A stretch of DNA of 64,000 nucleotides from Chitinophagaceae bacterium (GTDB lineage: Bacteria; Bacteroidota; Bacteroidia; Chitinophagales; Chitinophagaceae). Within the stretch, counting starts at the first letter, position 1; each line of letters starts with the position of its first letter. Both the position numbers and the translations under genes were made by a program. The stretch lies in assembly GCA_016710935.1 (NCBI GenBank), contig JADJTY010000009.1, forward strand, positions 124,001 through 188,000, read 5' to 3'. This document shows positions 55,751 through 64,000 of the stretch, piece after piece. Below the pieces are notes generated by a model. The model was not told the origin of the DNA and did no database searches. It was given only the letters and a program-made list of their open reading frames with translations.

Positions 55751-56182
55751 TTATGATCCTGCAATATACTGCTCCATATGCCCGATGATGGATTTCTGTT
55801 CCTGTATAATGCTACGCACCACATCGCCAATAGAAATGATACCGGTTAATTTACCCTTATCAACAACGGGTAAATGCCGGATGTATTTACCCGTCATCAG
55901 TTCCATACATTCGTCAATGCTACTTTCAGATGTAACAGTGATCAGGTCTCTCGTCATGATATCGCCTATCACGGTATCTTTTGATGATTTGCCCTTCAGC
56001 GCTACTTTACGTGCATAATCCCTTTCGGTAAATATGCCGGCCAGTGTATCGTTTTCCATAACCAGCAGGGCACTTACATTTTTTTCCACCATCAGTTCCA
56101 GTGCCTGGTAAACAGATGTGAGCGGGGTGATGGTATAGATGGTACTTCCCTTGGTTGATAATATATTATTTACGGCTGCCAT
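55751..56182 (-). CDS. CBS-domain pair protein
   Basis: 143 aa consisting of two CBS modules (YTITPLTSVYQALELMVEKNVSALLVMEND and LITVTSESSIDECMELMTGKYIRHLPVVDKGKLTGIISIGDVV). Such pairs bind adenine nucleotides and regulate partners, or act alone as sensors. No linked enzyme domain. A 200-nt gap upstream holds no visible gene. Confidence 0.9.
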   Translation of the reverse strand: MAAVNNILSTKGSTIYTITPLTSVYQALELMVEKNVSALLVMENDTLAGIFTERDYARKVALKGKSSKDTVIGDIMTRDLITVTSESSIDECMELMTGKYIRHLPVVDKGKLTGIISIGDVVRSIIQEQKSIIGHMEQYIAGS

Positions 56183-56385
56183 AATTAATCAGTTTTTATC
56201 AATCGTTAAAATTACTTTACTCAATATACCCACTTTTAGCGAAAATTAAAATTTACAGTCGCAATTAAATCTTTGTTGCAACGCAAAATCTCCTTCAAAT
56301 GGTCAATGTCGTAAACATGTCGCCAAAATGCCGTAATAAAGCCTCAATTCTTTATCTACCTTAGCTAAACCGAAATTTTTACAAA

Positions 56386-56964
56386 ATGAAAGACTTAAAA
56401 CCGGAAAGCAGGATAAAAACGCTAAGGATACAGGCTGGATTTTCCCAGGAGGAACTGGCCAGTAAAACTCAGCTGAGCCTGCGGACAATACAAAGAATAG
56501 AAAACAGGGAAACGGTACCCAGGGGTGATTCGCTGCAACGAATATCAAAAGTTTTAAATTTTAAGATCGCAGATTTAAATGAACAGCCTGTTCAAAAGCA
56601 AAACACAGAAATAATACTGTTGCTACATTTTTCGGTATTGGCTTTCTTAATATTCCCTTTGCTGGGAGTAATATTTCCATTGATATTATGGCTTTTATTT
56701 AAAGACAAAATAAGCGATGTACGGGCAAGGGGTATAACAATTATTAAGTCCCAGATTTATTGGCTGAGTGTACTTGCAGCAGTTTACTTATACATTTTTT
56801 GTCTGAAGATTTTAAATTCACAACCTATTTTACCAACAAATTTTAACTATAAAGCTATTATCACAGGGATTTACCTTTACAATTTAATCATCGTTCTAGG
56901 TAATATCATTAAAACTGTGAGTGGGATGCGCAAGCATAATTTCAAACCAGTCATTAGCTTTTAA
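56386..56964 (+). CDS. XRE-type HTH protein with membrane helices (DUF4870-like tail)
   Basis: 192 aa. Residues 8-60 form an XRE HTH (RIKTLRIQAGFSQEELASKTQLSLRTIQRIENRE), and the rest has about four membrane helices (LLLHFSVLAFLIFPLLGVIFPLILWLLF; SQIYWLSVLAAVYLYIFCLKIL). The fusion of an HTH to a DUF4870-like membrane part is common in Bacteroidetes and suggests a membrane-tethered regulator. Target unknown. Confidence 0.8.
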   Translation: MKDLKPESRIKTLRIQAGFSQEELASKTQLSLRTIQRIENRETVPRGDSLQRISKVLNFKIADLNEQPVQKQNTEIILLLHFSVLAFLIFPLLGVIFPLILWLLFKDKISDVRARGITIIKSQIYWLSVLAAVYLYIFCLKILNSQPILPTNFNYKAIITGIYLYNLIIVLGNIIKTVSGMRKHNFKPVISF

Positions 56965-56984
56965 TAAAATAATGAATAAGAGAT

Positions 56985-58583
56985 TTACGATTCTTCCAAA
57001 ATCACAAACTCCTGCTCAAGCGCTAATGAGTTATCGTAAATGATCTTTATAAAATCCTTACCCCATTTTGCATAAAAGGGCATAAAGTTTTCAATACGTT
57101 CCTGTAAATTATTGTGTGGAAATAATTGTGATCTCAATTTATGTAACTGGCGCTGCTGTGCTTCAAATTTTTTCTTTTCGGCACGCAGCATTTTCTTTTC
57201 AAGCGCTTCTATTTTCCGTAAAGCCTGTTTGCCCAATGCTGCTGTATGTGGCTGCAGGGTACTATCTACTGCACCCGCAGTTTTTTGCAAGCCTGCGTAA
57301 AAGGCCTGTATGTCCTGTTTTTCCTTTTGCAAGCTTAGCTGTACTTCGCTGTCTCTTTTTACCAGCACATTCAGTAAATCATTTTCCGCCTTAAACAAAT
57401 CTTTTACAGAAAAGCCTAAGGCCCTGGTTTTTTCAGCATGCTTTTCTGCTGCCAGTAAAAAAGAATTACGCAAAATCAAAACCGGGAACGGAACCTGTAC
57501 TGCCTCAAAAACATTTTTTAATTCCAGCCAGTAGGCAATCTCTCCTCCCCCACCAACAAAAGCAATATTGGGTAATATCATTTCCTGGAAAACCGGTCGG
57601 AGTATTACATTCGGGCTGAATCTTTCAGGGTATGCTTTAAGCTCATTTAAAATCTCAGGCTCTGTGAATGTAACACCACTATTGACTATTGACCAATGAC
57701 TATTTACTTTCTCAATCCTTTCCCTTACATTTTCTTTCAAATAAAACATATTCAGTTCCATGCCACCGGCCTGCACTTTATATTGCTTTGGGAATTTTAC
57801 TGCCGTGGCTTCAACAATAGGGTGTGAGAATTGCTCCTTCAGCTCTTTTTCTATTACCGGTATAAAAGCCCTTTTATAATCCGGATCATCGGGTAACAGC
57901 ACAATCAGACCATATTCACCAAATAAAGCATTTACCAATGTAAAAGTTGACTGTTCAATGGTTGTTCCTACCACATAACAGGTTTTCATCTGTTCAATTA
58001 TTTCCTTACCAAACGGATGCACCATGATCTCTCCAGCAATTGCATCCAGCATTTGTACCAGTGCTTTATCAACCTTCATCCTGCCTACCGCACCGGTCTG
58101 GTTTGTTTGCCATTCATGTTTAACACCATTAATATACATATGCCCCAGTTCTTCCAGGTCGGCATCTTCGCTGCCCATATAATACACGGGTACAAAATCA
58201 TTTTCCGGCATGTCGGCCTTCAGTTTTTCGGAAAGCTTAATAGCGTGCAGTATCTTATAAATAAAATATAGATGGCCGGTAAAAATATTGGGTTGGTGTG
58301 CAGTGGTAACGGTAAAACAGTTGTTGTTGCTTAACAACCCGATGTTAAGCTGTTGCCGGCTTGTACAGCTTTGCCCTGCATAATGCTTTTGTAATGTATC
58401 AACCAGTAATTTTCTGTCTGTTGGGTATGATTTCCGTTTTTCAATACTTGCTTTTATCCCTGCTGCAGAAACGGGGTGCGTATAAAAGGGTTCAAGTGCT
58501 TCGCTGCCCTGCAGGTAATCCAGTATCAATCCGGAGTAATAACCTGTTTCATTATAAGTAATTGCAGTAGATGTAACGTTCAT
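56985..58583 (-). CDS. bshC: Bacillithiol synthase, cysteine-adding enzyme
   Basis: 532 aa. Joins cysteine to glucosaminyl-malate, the last step of bacillithiol synthesis. TTAHQPNIFTGHLYFIYKILHAI carries the HxGH-type (here AHQPNIFTG) nucleotide region. PVYYMGSEDADLEELG, RPVFQEMILPNIAFVGGGGEIAYWLELK and a C-terminal coiled coil (LEKKMLRAEKKKFEAQQRQLHKLR) match the family. bshA/bshB are not in view. A TAAGTTTG box at 58616-58623 lies upstream. Confidence 0.94.
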   Translation of the reverse strand: MNVTSTAITYNETGYYSGLILDYLQGSEALEPFYTHPVSAAGIKASIEKRKSYPTDRKLLVDTLQKHYAGQSCTSRQQLNIGLLSNNNCFTVTTAHQPNIFTGHLYFIYKILHAIKLSEKLKADMPENDFVPVYYMGSEDADLEELGHMYINGVKHEWQTNQTGAVGRMKVDKALVQMLDAIAGEIMVHPFGKEIIEQMKTCYVVGTTIEQSTFTLVNALFGEYGLIVLLPDDPDYKRAFIPVIEKELKEQFSHPIVEATAVKFPKQYKVQAGGMELNMFYLKENVRERIEKVNSHWSIVNSGVTFTEPEILNELKAYPERFSPNVILRPVFQEMILPNIAFVGGGGEIAYWLELKNVFEAVQVPFPVLILRNSFLLAAEKHAEKTRALGFSVKDLFKAENDLLNVLVKRDSEVQLSLQKEKQDIQAFYAGLQKTAGAVDSTLQPHTAALGKQALRKIEALEKKMLRAEKKKFEAQQRQLHKLRSQLFPHNNLQERIENFMPFYAKWGKDFIKIIYDNSLALEQEFVILEES

Positions 58584-58615
58584 TAATAAATTTTACCAGT
58601 GCCAAGTTTAAGTAA

Positions 58616-58623
58616 CAAACTTA
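58616..58623 (-). promoter_or_regulatory. -7 box (TAAGTTTG) of bshC
   Basis: Fits TAnnTTTG on the minus strand and ends 32 nt before the start codon at 58583. Confidence 0.5.
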
Positions 58624-58795
58624 CGTTAATCCTTAAAATTAATTCAGTAAGATATAGTTTATTTTATTAAATAATATCACATAGTACAATTATGCTAACC
58701 GATGATTATTATCATATAATTTCATTTGCATTTCTCATCCTTTTTTTCATCTTTTACACAAGCTTAAGTTATTATAACATTATAAATTATTACTT

Positions 58796-59764
58796 ATGAA
58801 AAATATCATCAACTGGATTACCGTAAGCCTGGTTGCCATTTTTGCAACAGGTTTCTTCTTTATTTCCTGTAACAGTAATGAAAGTTCATCAGATAAAACT
58901 GTTGATAAAGATTCTTTAAAAGTCATGATTGAAAGGGGTAAATATCTTGCCCATGATGTGAGTGGCTGTATTAACTGTCATAGCCAGCGTGACTATAATA
59001 AATTTTCGGGGCATATTGTACCCGGCACTGAAGGAAAAGGCGGTGAAGTATTTAATGAAATTTATGGAATTCCGGGTGTTGTATTTGCTAAAAACATAAC
59101 ACCGGATACCACACAGGGAATTGGAAAATGGACAGATGAAGAAATCGTTAAAGCAATAACAATGGGTATCCGAAAAAACGGCGACACACTTTATCCTATC
59201 ATGCCTTACCCACATTATAACCAAATGAGCAAGGAAGATATTTACAGTATTGTGGCTTATATACGCACTTTAAAGCCCAATAATAACAAAGTTCCAGAAA
59301 GATATCTTTCAACACCGGTATCATTTGCTTATCCTGTTTTAAAGAGTAATTCACTGGAAAGCAATATTAAACCCGATGTTTCAGACATAGTAAAATACGG
59401 GGCATATGTTGTAAACAGTGCAGCCTGTATGGATTGTCATACCCCCATGGAAAATGGTAAATACAAAATGGATGAAGTATTTTCAGGCGGATTCACCTTT
59501 AACCTGGGTACGTTTGTTGCCAATACGGCAAATATTACTCCTGATAGTTTAACCGGTATTGGCAAATGGACGGAAGAAATGTTTTTAGAAAAATTTAAAG
59601 GTTACAGAGATCCTGCACGTTTTGCTACAAATCCGGGTAAAATAAATTCCATTATGCCCTGGTCGCTGTTTTCAAAAATGGATGATTTTGATATTAAAGC
59701 GATTTACCGTTACCTGCGAACTGTAAAACCTGTAAAACATGCGGTAGAAAAGTATCCAAAATAA
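58796..59764 (+). CDS. Dihaem cytochrome c lipoprotein (copy 1)
   Basis: 322 aa. Lipobox FISCN marks a lipoprotein of the cell envelope. Two haem-binding motifs are seen, CINCH (residues about 60-64) and CMDCH (about 214-218). Likely axial Met ligands are in IMPYPHYNQM and IMPWSLFSKM. Each half has the class-I cytochrome c pattern with GKWTDEEI and GKWTEEM. It carries electrons in the periplasm for an oxidase or dehydrogenase not in this window. The 219-nt gap before the next copy contains a hairpin. Confidence 0.88.
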   Translation: MKNIINWITVSLVAIFATGFFFISCNSNESSSDKTVDKDSLKVMIERGKYLAHDVSGCINCHSQRDYNKFSGHIVPGTEGKGGEVFNEIYGIPGVVFAKNITPDTTQGIGKWTDEEIVKAITMGIRKNGDTLYPIMPYPHYNQMSKEDIYSIVAYIRTLKPNNNKVPERYLSTPVSFAYPVLKSNSLESNIKPDVSDIVKYGAYVVNSAACMDCHTPMENGKYKMDEVFSGGFTFNLGTFVANTANITPDSLTGIGKWTEEMFLEKFKGYRDPARFATNPGKINSIMPWSLFSKMDDFDIKAIYRYLRTVKPVKHAVEKYPK

Positions 59765-59775
59765 ATGTAACCACA

Positions 59776-59810
59776 ACAGTAATGCCATTGAATTTCAATG
59801 GCATTGCTGT
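59776..59810 (+). terminator. Hairpin after cytochrome copy 1
   Basis: ACAG-T-AATGCCATTG-AATTT-CAATGGCATT-G-CTGT forms a long stem 12 nt after the stop codon. A T-rich but not pure T tail follows, so termination strength is uncertain. Confidence 0.6.
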
Positions 59811-59983
59811 TATAATACTTCTCTTTCAACATATCAATCGGAGCCCACACCGGTTTCATGTAAACATGCCATAGCAGCCACTTGCCAAAGCACAGGCAAA
59901 TATTATTTTATAGCTATTGCATTTCTCAATTATTTTTCATTTTTTGTATCCCAAACAGAAATTATTAACCACAACTTCAGCTT

Positions 59984-60961
59984 ATGTTTAAGAATTATGC
60001 AATGCCGGCAGTATGCCTGCTTTTGATTTGTATTTCGTTGCCTGTTTTTATTTCCTGTAATGGTGACGACAGTACCACCAATACTAAAACGACTCCTGAA
60101 GATTCGGTAGCAAAAGTAATTGAACGGGGAAAATACCTGGCCCATCATGTAGCACTTTGTATGGACTGCCACAGCCAGCGTGACTTTGCCCAATTCTCTG
60201 GCCCGCCAAAAGAAGGAACTGAAGGCATGGGAGGTGATTCATTTAATGAGAAACTGGATGTTCCGGGAATTATTTATGCCCGCAATATAACCAGCGATAC
60301 AGTGAACGGTATTGGCAAATGGACCGATGATGAAATTGCCAGGGCCATTACCAGAGGTATCAGTAAAAACGGCGACACACTCTTTCCATTGATGCCTTAC
60401 CCGCATTATAATGGTATGAGCAAAGAAGATGTTTACAGTATAGTTGCTTACATACGCACCATAAAACCCAATAGCAATAAAGTACCCGACCGAAAACTGA
60501 TGATCCCGATGGCAATGGCATATCCACCCTTACGAAGTGAATCGCCCGATAAAAACAGTAAACCCGATGTAAGTGATATGGTAAAATATGGTGCCTATAT
60601 GATGAACAGTGCTGCCTGCATGGATTGCCACACGCCCATGGAGAAAGGGCAGTTTGTGATGCCGAAATATATGGCCGGCGGAAGAAAATTTGATGTGGGT
60701 TTATTTGTAGTTACATCACCAAATATTACCCCCGATAGCGCCACCGGCATTGGCAAATGGAGCGAAGCCATGTTTGTAGAGAAATTTAAATTGTATCGTG
60801 ACAAAGCAGCTTATTCTACCAATCCGGGTAAAAATAATTCGATCATGCCCTGGAGCATGTATGCCAACATGGATGATTTTGACATAAAAGCCATTTACCG
60901 GTACCTGCGTACCGTACCGGCTGTAAACAACCACATTGATAAATACCCTGTTGCAAAATAA
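59984..60961 (+). CDS. Dihaem cytochrome c lipoprotein (copy 2)
   Basis: 325 aa, alignable along its whole length with the gene just upstream. Lipobox FISCN, haem motifs CMDCH (twice) and the same spacing of IMPWSMYANM-type Met regions. The pair is a tandem duplication with diverged loops (MPKYMAGGRKFDVG against MDEVFSGGFTFNLG). They may serve different partners or growth states. Its own promoter in the gap is likely because of the terminator between them. Confidence 0.88.
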   Translation: MFKNYAMPAVCLLLICISLPVFISCNGDDSTTNTKTTPEDSVAKVIERGKYLAHHVALCMDCHSQRDFAQFSGPPKEGTEGMGGDSFNEKLDVPGIIYARNITSDTVNGIGKWTDDEIARAITRGISKNGDTLFPLMPYPHYNGMSKEDVYSIVAYIRTIKPNSNKVPDRKLMIPMAMAYPPLRSESPDKNSKPDVSDMVKYGAYMMNSAACMDCHTPMEKGQFVMPKYMAGGRKFDVGLFVVTSPNITPDSATGIGKWSEAMFVEKFKLYRDKAAYSTNPGKNNSIMPWSMYANMDDFDIKAIYRYLRTVPAVNNHIDKYPVAK

Positions 60962-61034
60962 CTGGCTTACTGGTAATATGGATCAAGCAAATTGAATTAT
61001 TGAACTATTCCAAGTCTTCCCCTTTGGGGGAGAT

Positions 61035-62348
61035 TTAGAGGGGGCTTATTTCTCCTTCAATATCGTAATCGTAAGCTTTGGTGATCTTCACGTTCACAAA
61101 ATCGCCAATCGTTAATTTCTTTTTAGATTGAATGATCACTTCATTATCTACTTCCACACTGTCAAACTCCGTACGCCCCAAATAACGGCCGGATTCTTTT
61201 TTATCGATCAGTACTTTAAAGGTCTTGCCCACTTTTTCCTGGTTCTTTTCCAGACTTATCTCCTGCTGCACTTCCATTATTTCCTGTGCCCGTTCTTCTT
61301 TTTCTGCTGCAGGGATATTATCAACCATGTCGTGTGCAGTTGTCCCTTCTTCATGGCTGTAAGTGAAAATACCCACCCTATCGAAACGCATTTTTTGCAA
61401 GAAGGTTTTCAATTCTTCCACATCATCCCTTGTTTCCCCCGGGAAACCGGCAATTAAAGTAGTGCGCAAACAAATATCCGGCATGCGGTTTCTTATCTCA
61501 CCAATCAGGTCTTCCATTTCTTCACGGGTTATCTGGCGCTTCATTAAGTTCAACATGTTGTTGGCTGCATGTTGCAAAGGCATATCCAGGTAATTGCAGA
61601 TATTATCCCGTTCTTTTATGGCATCAATAATTTCCAAGGGAAATTTTGATGGATAGGCATAATGTAAACGTATCCACTCCAATCCTTTTACATCGGCAAG
61701 TGCATGTAGTAATTTTGGTAATTCTCTTTTTTTGTAGATATCCAGACCGTAATAAGTAAGTTCCTGCGCAATCAACATCACTTCTTTTACACCACGGTCA
61801 ACCAGGCGCTTTGCTTCATCTACCAGCGATTCAATGGGCCTGCTTACATGCTGTCCACGCATTAAAGGAATGGCGCAGAATGAGCAGGTACGGTTACAGC
61901 CTTCGCTTATTTTCATGTAAGCATAATGCTGTGGTGTGTACAATAACCTTTCGCCCATCAGATCGGCTTTGTAATCAGCTTCAAAGGTTTTTAAAATATT
62001 GGGCAGTTCCATGGTGCCAAAATAGGCATCCACTTCAGGTATTTCTTCTTCCAGGTTATTTTTATAACGTTCACTCAGGCAACCGGTAACATATACTTTA
62101 TCTAATTTACCACGGCGCTTTAATTCTACCTGTTGCAAAATGGTATTCACACTCTCTTCCTTAGCCTTTTCAATAAAGCCACAGGTATTTACAATTACGA
62201 TATTGTGGTCTTTTGCGGCGTTCTCATGTACCACATCTATATCATTGGCAATTAATTGTCCGCTCAACACTTCGCTATCCACCATATTCTTGCTGCACCC
62301 CAGTGTAATGATGTTTACTTTATCCTTTTTGATCGATTTTGTCTTCAT
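61035..62348 (-). CDS. rimO: Ribosomal protein S12 methylthiotransferase RimO
   Basis: 437 aa from the ATG at 62348; the frame to 62411 is not family-like. Radical-SAM enzyme that methylthiolates an Asp of ribosomal protein S12. N-terminal LGCSKNMVDSEV, NTCGFIEKAKEESV and VTGCLSERY give the auxiliary-cluster Cys. The radical-SAM motif is CNRTCSFC (Cys151, 155, 158). The C-terminal TRAM-like part ends ...GEISPL, where the last codons and the stop come from a CCCCTTTGGGGG-type repeat (61015-61044). A TAACTTTG box (62361-62368) lies 12 nt upstream of the start. Confidence 0.95.
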   Translation of the reverse strand: MKTKSIKKDKVNIITLGCSKNMVDSEVLSGQLIANDIDVVHENAAKDHNIVIVNTCGFIEKAKEESVNTILQQVELKRRGKLDKVYVTGCLSERYKNNLEEEIPEVDAYFGTMELPNILKTFEADYKADLMGERLLYTPQHYAYMKISEGCNRTCSFCAIPLMRGQHVSRPIESLVDEAKRLVDRGVKEVMLIAQELTYYGLDIYKKRELPKLLHALADVKGLEWIRLHYAYPSKFPLEIIDAIKERDNICNYLDMPLQHAANNMLNLMKRQITREEMEDLIGEIRNRMPDICLRTTLIAGFPGETRDDVEELKTFLQKMRFDRVGIFTYSHEEGTTAHDMVDNIPAAEKEERAQEIMEVQQEISLEKNQEKVGKTFKVLIDKKESGRYLGRTEFDSVEVDNEVIIQSKKKLTIGDFVNVKITKAYDYDIEGEISPL

Positions 62349-62360
62349 AATAATTGGCGG

Positions 62361-62368
62361 CAAAGTTA
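62361..62368 (-). promoter_or_regulatory. -7 box (TAACTTTG) of rimO
   Basis: Minus-strand TAnnTTTG 12 nt before the rimO start codon. Confidence 0.5.
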
Positions 62369-62436
62369 AGTCTTTAGATAAGCAGTTATTACAGCTATTT
62401 TTTACATCCATTGGTTGTCACGAAAAGTTAATGTGG

Positions 62437-62490
62437 ATAAATATTTATTAAATAAGGTTATTTATTTATTGTTTATCAATAAATATTTAT
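62437..62490 (+). promoter_or_regulatory. Two identical palindromes upstream of the DUF2975-HTH operon
   Basis: ATAAATATTTAT occurs at 62437-62448 and again at 62479-62490, exactly 42 bp apart (about four helical turns). The second copy ends one base before the -7 box at 62492. Dyad symmetry, spacing and position fit an operator pair for the HTH protein encoded in the operon, though A+T-rich sequence makes chance copies possible. Confidence 0.45.
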
Positions 62491-62491
62491 C

Positions 62492-62499
62492 TATTTTTG
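62492..62499 (+). promoter_or_regulatory. -7 box (TATTTTTG) of the DUF2975-HTH operon
   Basis: Fits TAnnTTTG and ends 26 nt before the ATG at 62526. Confidence 0.55.
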
Positions 62500-62525
62500 C
62501 TGTTCAATCTTAAAAAACAATTGAT

Positions 62526-63056
62526 ATGAGTACTAAAACAAAAACAGAAACAATCCTGGTGGTGATGAATGTGATAGCCTGGATAACCTTTATTGGTCTG
62601 ATGATTGAAGCAGGAGCAATACTTGTTACCTATGGGATAGGTTTGGCAAATCCAGAGATGGTACCTAAACTATACAAAGGGATGGATTGGGTTAACCTGA
62701 GGCAATATGATGTTTGGTATTATTCAGGAATCATTTCGCTTAAGGCTGCAATATTGATCCTGGAGGCTTACACCGCATACATGGTTATTAAAGTACTTAG
62801 TACTATCAAAATGACAAACCCGTTTACTATGCAAGTGGCTAAGAAGCTGGAAAATATTGCCTACACACTGGTACTGGTTTGGGTAGCAATATTGATTTAT
62901 AATGGTCAGTTAAAATGGCTTGCAAAAGATGTGGCTGACCTGGATGGCAAAATGCTTTCAACAGAGTTAATAATTTATGCAGGACTGGTTTTTGTTATCT
63001 CTCAAATATTTAAAAAAGGAGTGGAAATTCAAACCGAAAATGAATTAACTGTATAA
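62526..63056 (+). CDS. DUF2975 membrane protein
   Basis: 176 aa with four predicted membrane helices (VVMNVIAWITFIGLMIEAGAIL; ILILEAYTAYMVIKVL; IAYTLVLVWVAILIY; LIIYAGLVFVISQIF). The central stretch NPFTMQVAKKLENIAYT fits DUF2975. In this family the gene is usually paired with a YozG-like HTH gene, as here (3-nt gap). Function unknown; a membrane sensor that holds the regulator is one idea. Confidence 0.85.
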   Translation: MSTKTKTETILVVMNVIAWITFIGLMIEAGAILVTYGIGLANPEMVPKLYKGMDWVNLRQYDVWYYSGIISLKAAILILEAYTAYMVIKVLSTIKMTNPFTMQVAKKLENIAYTLVLVWVAILIYNGQLKWLAKDVADLDGKMLSTELIIYAGLVFVISQIFKKGVEIQTENELTV

Positions 63057-63059
63057 ACT

Positions 63060-63278
63060 ATGCCAATAATCGTAAACCTGGATGTAATGATGGCTAAGAG
63101 AAAGATGTCGTTGAATGAACTTTCTGAAAAGGTTGATCTGACACTGTCTAACCTTTCCATCTTAAAAACCGGTAAGGCAAAAGCAGTACGTTTTAGTACG
63201 CTGGAAGCCATTTGTAAAGTACTGAACTGCCAGCCCGGAGATATCCTGGAATATGTGAGTGATGCTGAAAACAAGTAA
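63060..63278 (+). CDS. YozG-like HTH regulator
   Basis: 72 aa Cro/C1-type HTH: MPIIVNLDVMMAKRKMSLNEL, then TLSNLSILKTGKAKAVRFSTLEAICKVLNCQPGDIL. It is the usual partner of DUF2975 genes and may bind the palindromes at 62437-62490 to control its own operon. Confidence 0.9.
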   Translation: MPIIVNLDVMMAKRKMSLNELSEKVDLTLSNLSILKTGKAKAVRFSTLEAICKVLNCQPGDILEYVSDAENK

Positions 63279-63465
63279 GCATTAGCGAATAATTTTCGTG
63301 GAATTTAAAATATCATGTGTTTTAATACGTCTTCGGCTGAAATGTATACGAAATCCTTACCATTCATCATTATAAAAGCGCTTTTGTTAATTATGACACG
63401 CTCATTACAAATGAGCTTGATTAACTTGCGGCGGAAATTTTTAAACAGAAACTTTAAGTATAACC

Positions 63466-64000
63466 ATGAAACAGAAACTGCTGCTGATATTAACTATCGG
63501 TGTATTTACAACAAGCGTAACTTTCGCACAAACTGCTTCTAAAGTAAGCGGCCAGATCAACGACAACAAAGGAAAACCCATTGCTGCTGCCACCATGATG
63601 CTGCAGAAGGCCAAAGACTCAGCCCTGGTAAAAACAGCTGTTACCAATGCTACCGGTAATTACGAAATTACTCCGGTAAAGCCCGGAAGTTATTTTGTAA
63701 GCGCAACTGCGGCCGGCATGAAAAAAACCAGTTCGGCCGTTTTTGAAGTAAAGGAAAATGAAAATGCAGTGTTGCCATTGCTTACTGCACAACCCGCCAC
63801 CAAAGACCTGGAGGCTGTTACAGTTACCAGCACAAAGCCCATGGTAGAAGTAAAGGCCGATAAAACCATTTTAAATGTAGAAGGTACCATTAATGCAGTG
63901 GGTAATGACGGACTGGAACTGTTACGCAAATCACCTGGTGTAATGGTTGATAAGGACGATAACCTGAGCCTTGCCGGAAAAAATGGTGTAAGGATTTATA
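63466..64000 (+). CDS. TonB-dependent outer-membrane receptor-like protein (3' partial)
   Basis: 178 codons are visible before the window ends. A signal peptide ends near VTFAQ. A carboxypeptidase-regulatory-like domain follows (VSGQINDNKGKPIAAATMML, GNYEITPVKPGSYFVSATAAGM). Then the start of a plug-like region (VTVTSTKPMVEVKADKTILNVEG, DGLELLRKSPGVMVDKDDN) appears. This layout fits the outer-membrane beta-barrel family 3 / TonB-dependent group. The barrel lies beyond the window. It would be powered by TonB proteins such as that at 26599-27444. Confidence 0.85.
   Translation, partial: MKQKLLLILTIGVFTTSVTFAQTASKVSGQINDNKGKPIAAATMMLQKAKDSALVKTAVTNATGNYEITPVKPGSYFVSATAAGMKKTSSAVFEVKENENAVLPLLTAQPATKDLEAVTVTSTKPMVEVKADKTILNVEGTINAVGNDGLELLRKSPGVMVDKDDNLSLAGKNGVRIY

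Noticed and set aside
57681..57706. ATTGACTATTGACCAATGACTATT repeat-like stretch in bshC
   Set aside because: The encoded NSHWSIVNSG fits the expected length of BshC at this place, so an insertion cannot be claimed.

Overview
The window looks like a chromosomal segment of a member of the Bacteroidota, most likely of the Chitinophagaceae or a close relative. The signs are: a type IX secretion C-terminal sorting domain, Bacteroidetes-type TAnnTTTG -7 promoter boxes, bacillithiol genes, an arginine cluster with the N-acylornithine carbamoyltransferase (argF') route, lipoproteins with SC/AC lipoboxes, and roughly 40 % G+C. Most of it is housekeeping sequence on both strands. There is no phage, IS element, CRISPR array or rRNA operon. 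The one RNA gene seen is tRNA-Val(TAC).

Layout. 1-5.6 kb: the 3' part of a secreted P-domain/Ig-like T9SS protein, a membrane-anchored MutS-like ATPase and rseP. 5.6-15 kb (minus strand): dxr, then a compact arginine block (a broken GNAT, then argG-argC-argD-argF'-argB-argE-argH) whose genes mostly overlap or lie within 20 nt of each other. 15-22.5 kb: GH3-like ligase, DUF4258 protein, mtaB, a small YciI-like protein, tRNA-Val, clpS-aat (N-degron recognition plus leucyl/phenylalanyl transferase), an acyl-CoA dehydrogenase and a YggS-type PLP protein. 22.5-28.9 kb: a large secreted protein with an adjoining metzincin-like domain, a TonB-like transducer and folC. 29-38 kb: AI-2E permease, Nudix, DinB/YfiT, FKBP, ABC ATPase, fbp, aspartate kinase, VOC protein, L,D-transpeptidase and hppD. 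38-46 kb: purK, an RND efflux operon (MFP-permease-TolC) and purE. 46-50.6 kb: a three-gene Tat-exported PaoABC-like molybdenum aldehyde oxidoreductase. 50.8-64 kb: WG/FISUMP protein, DUF2200, PQQ-propeller lipoprotein, CBS protein, HTH-membrane protein, bshC, two tandem dihaem cytochrome c lipoproteins, rimO, a DUF2975-HTH pair and the start of a TonB-dependent receptor.

Two themes cut across the window. First, at least seven genes that are normally intact are broken, mostly by one-base indels and several at homopolymers (GNAT, folC, AI-2E permease, VOC protein, L,D-transpeptidase, purE, molybdopterin subunit; possibly also the secreted metzincin pair). This density in housekeeping genes points to sequence or assembly error more than to real gene decay. 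Second, short hairpin-forming dispersed repeats lie both between genes and, in frame, inside protein genes (argE, argF', mtaB, probably folC and yggS). In argE the insert matches an intergenic copy 37 kb away at 20 of 21 positions. This is the most unusual feature I can support. Other points worth checking are a His-to-Asp change in the ClpS degron pocket, a Val specificity residue in ArgF', two identical 12-bp palindromes exactly 42 bp apart upstream of the DUF2975-HTH operon, and promoter boxes nearly touching start codons. I see no wholly new multi-gene system.
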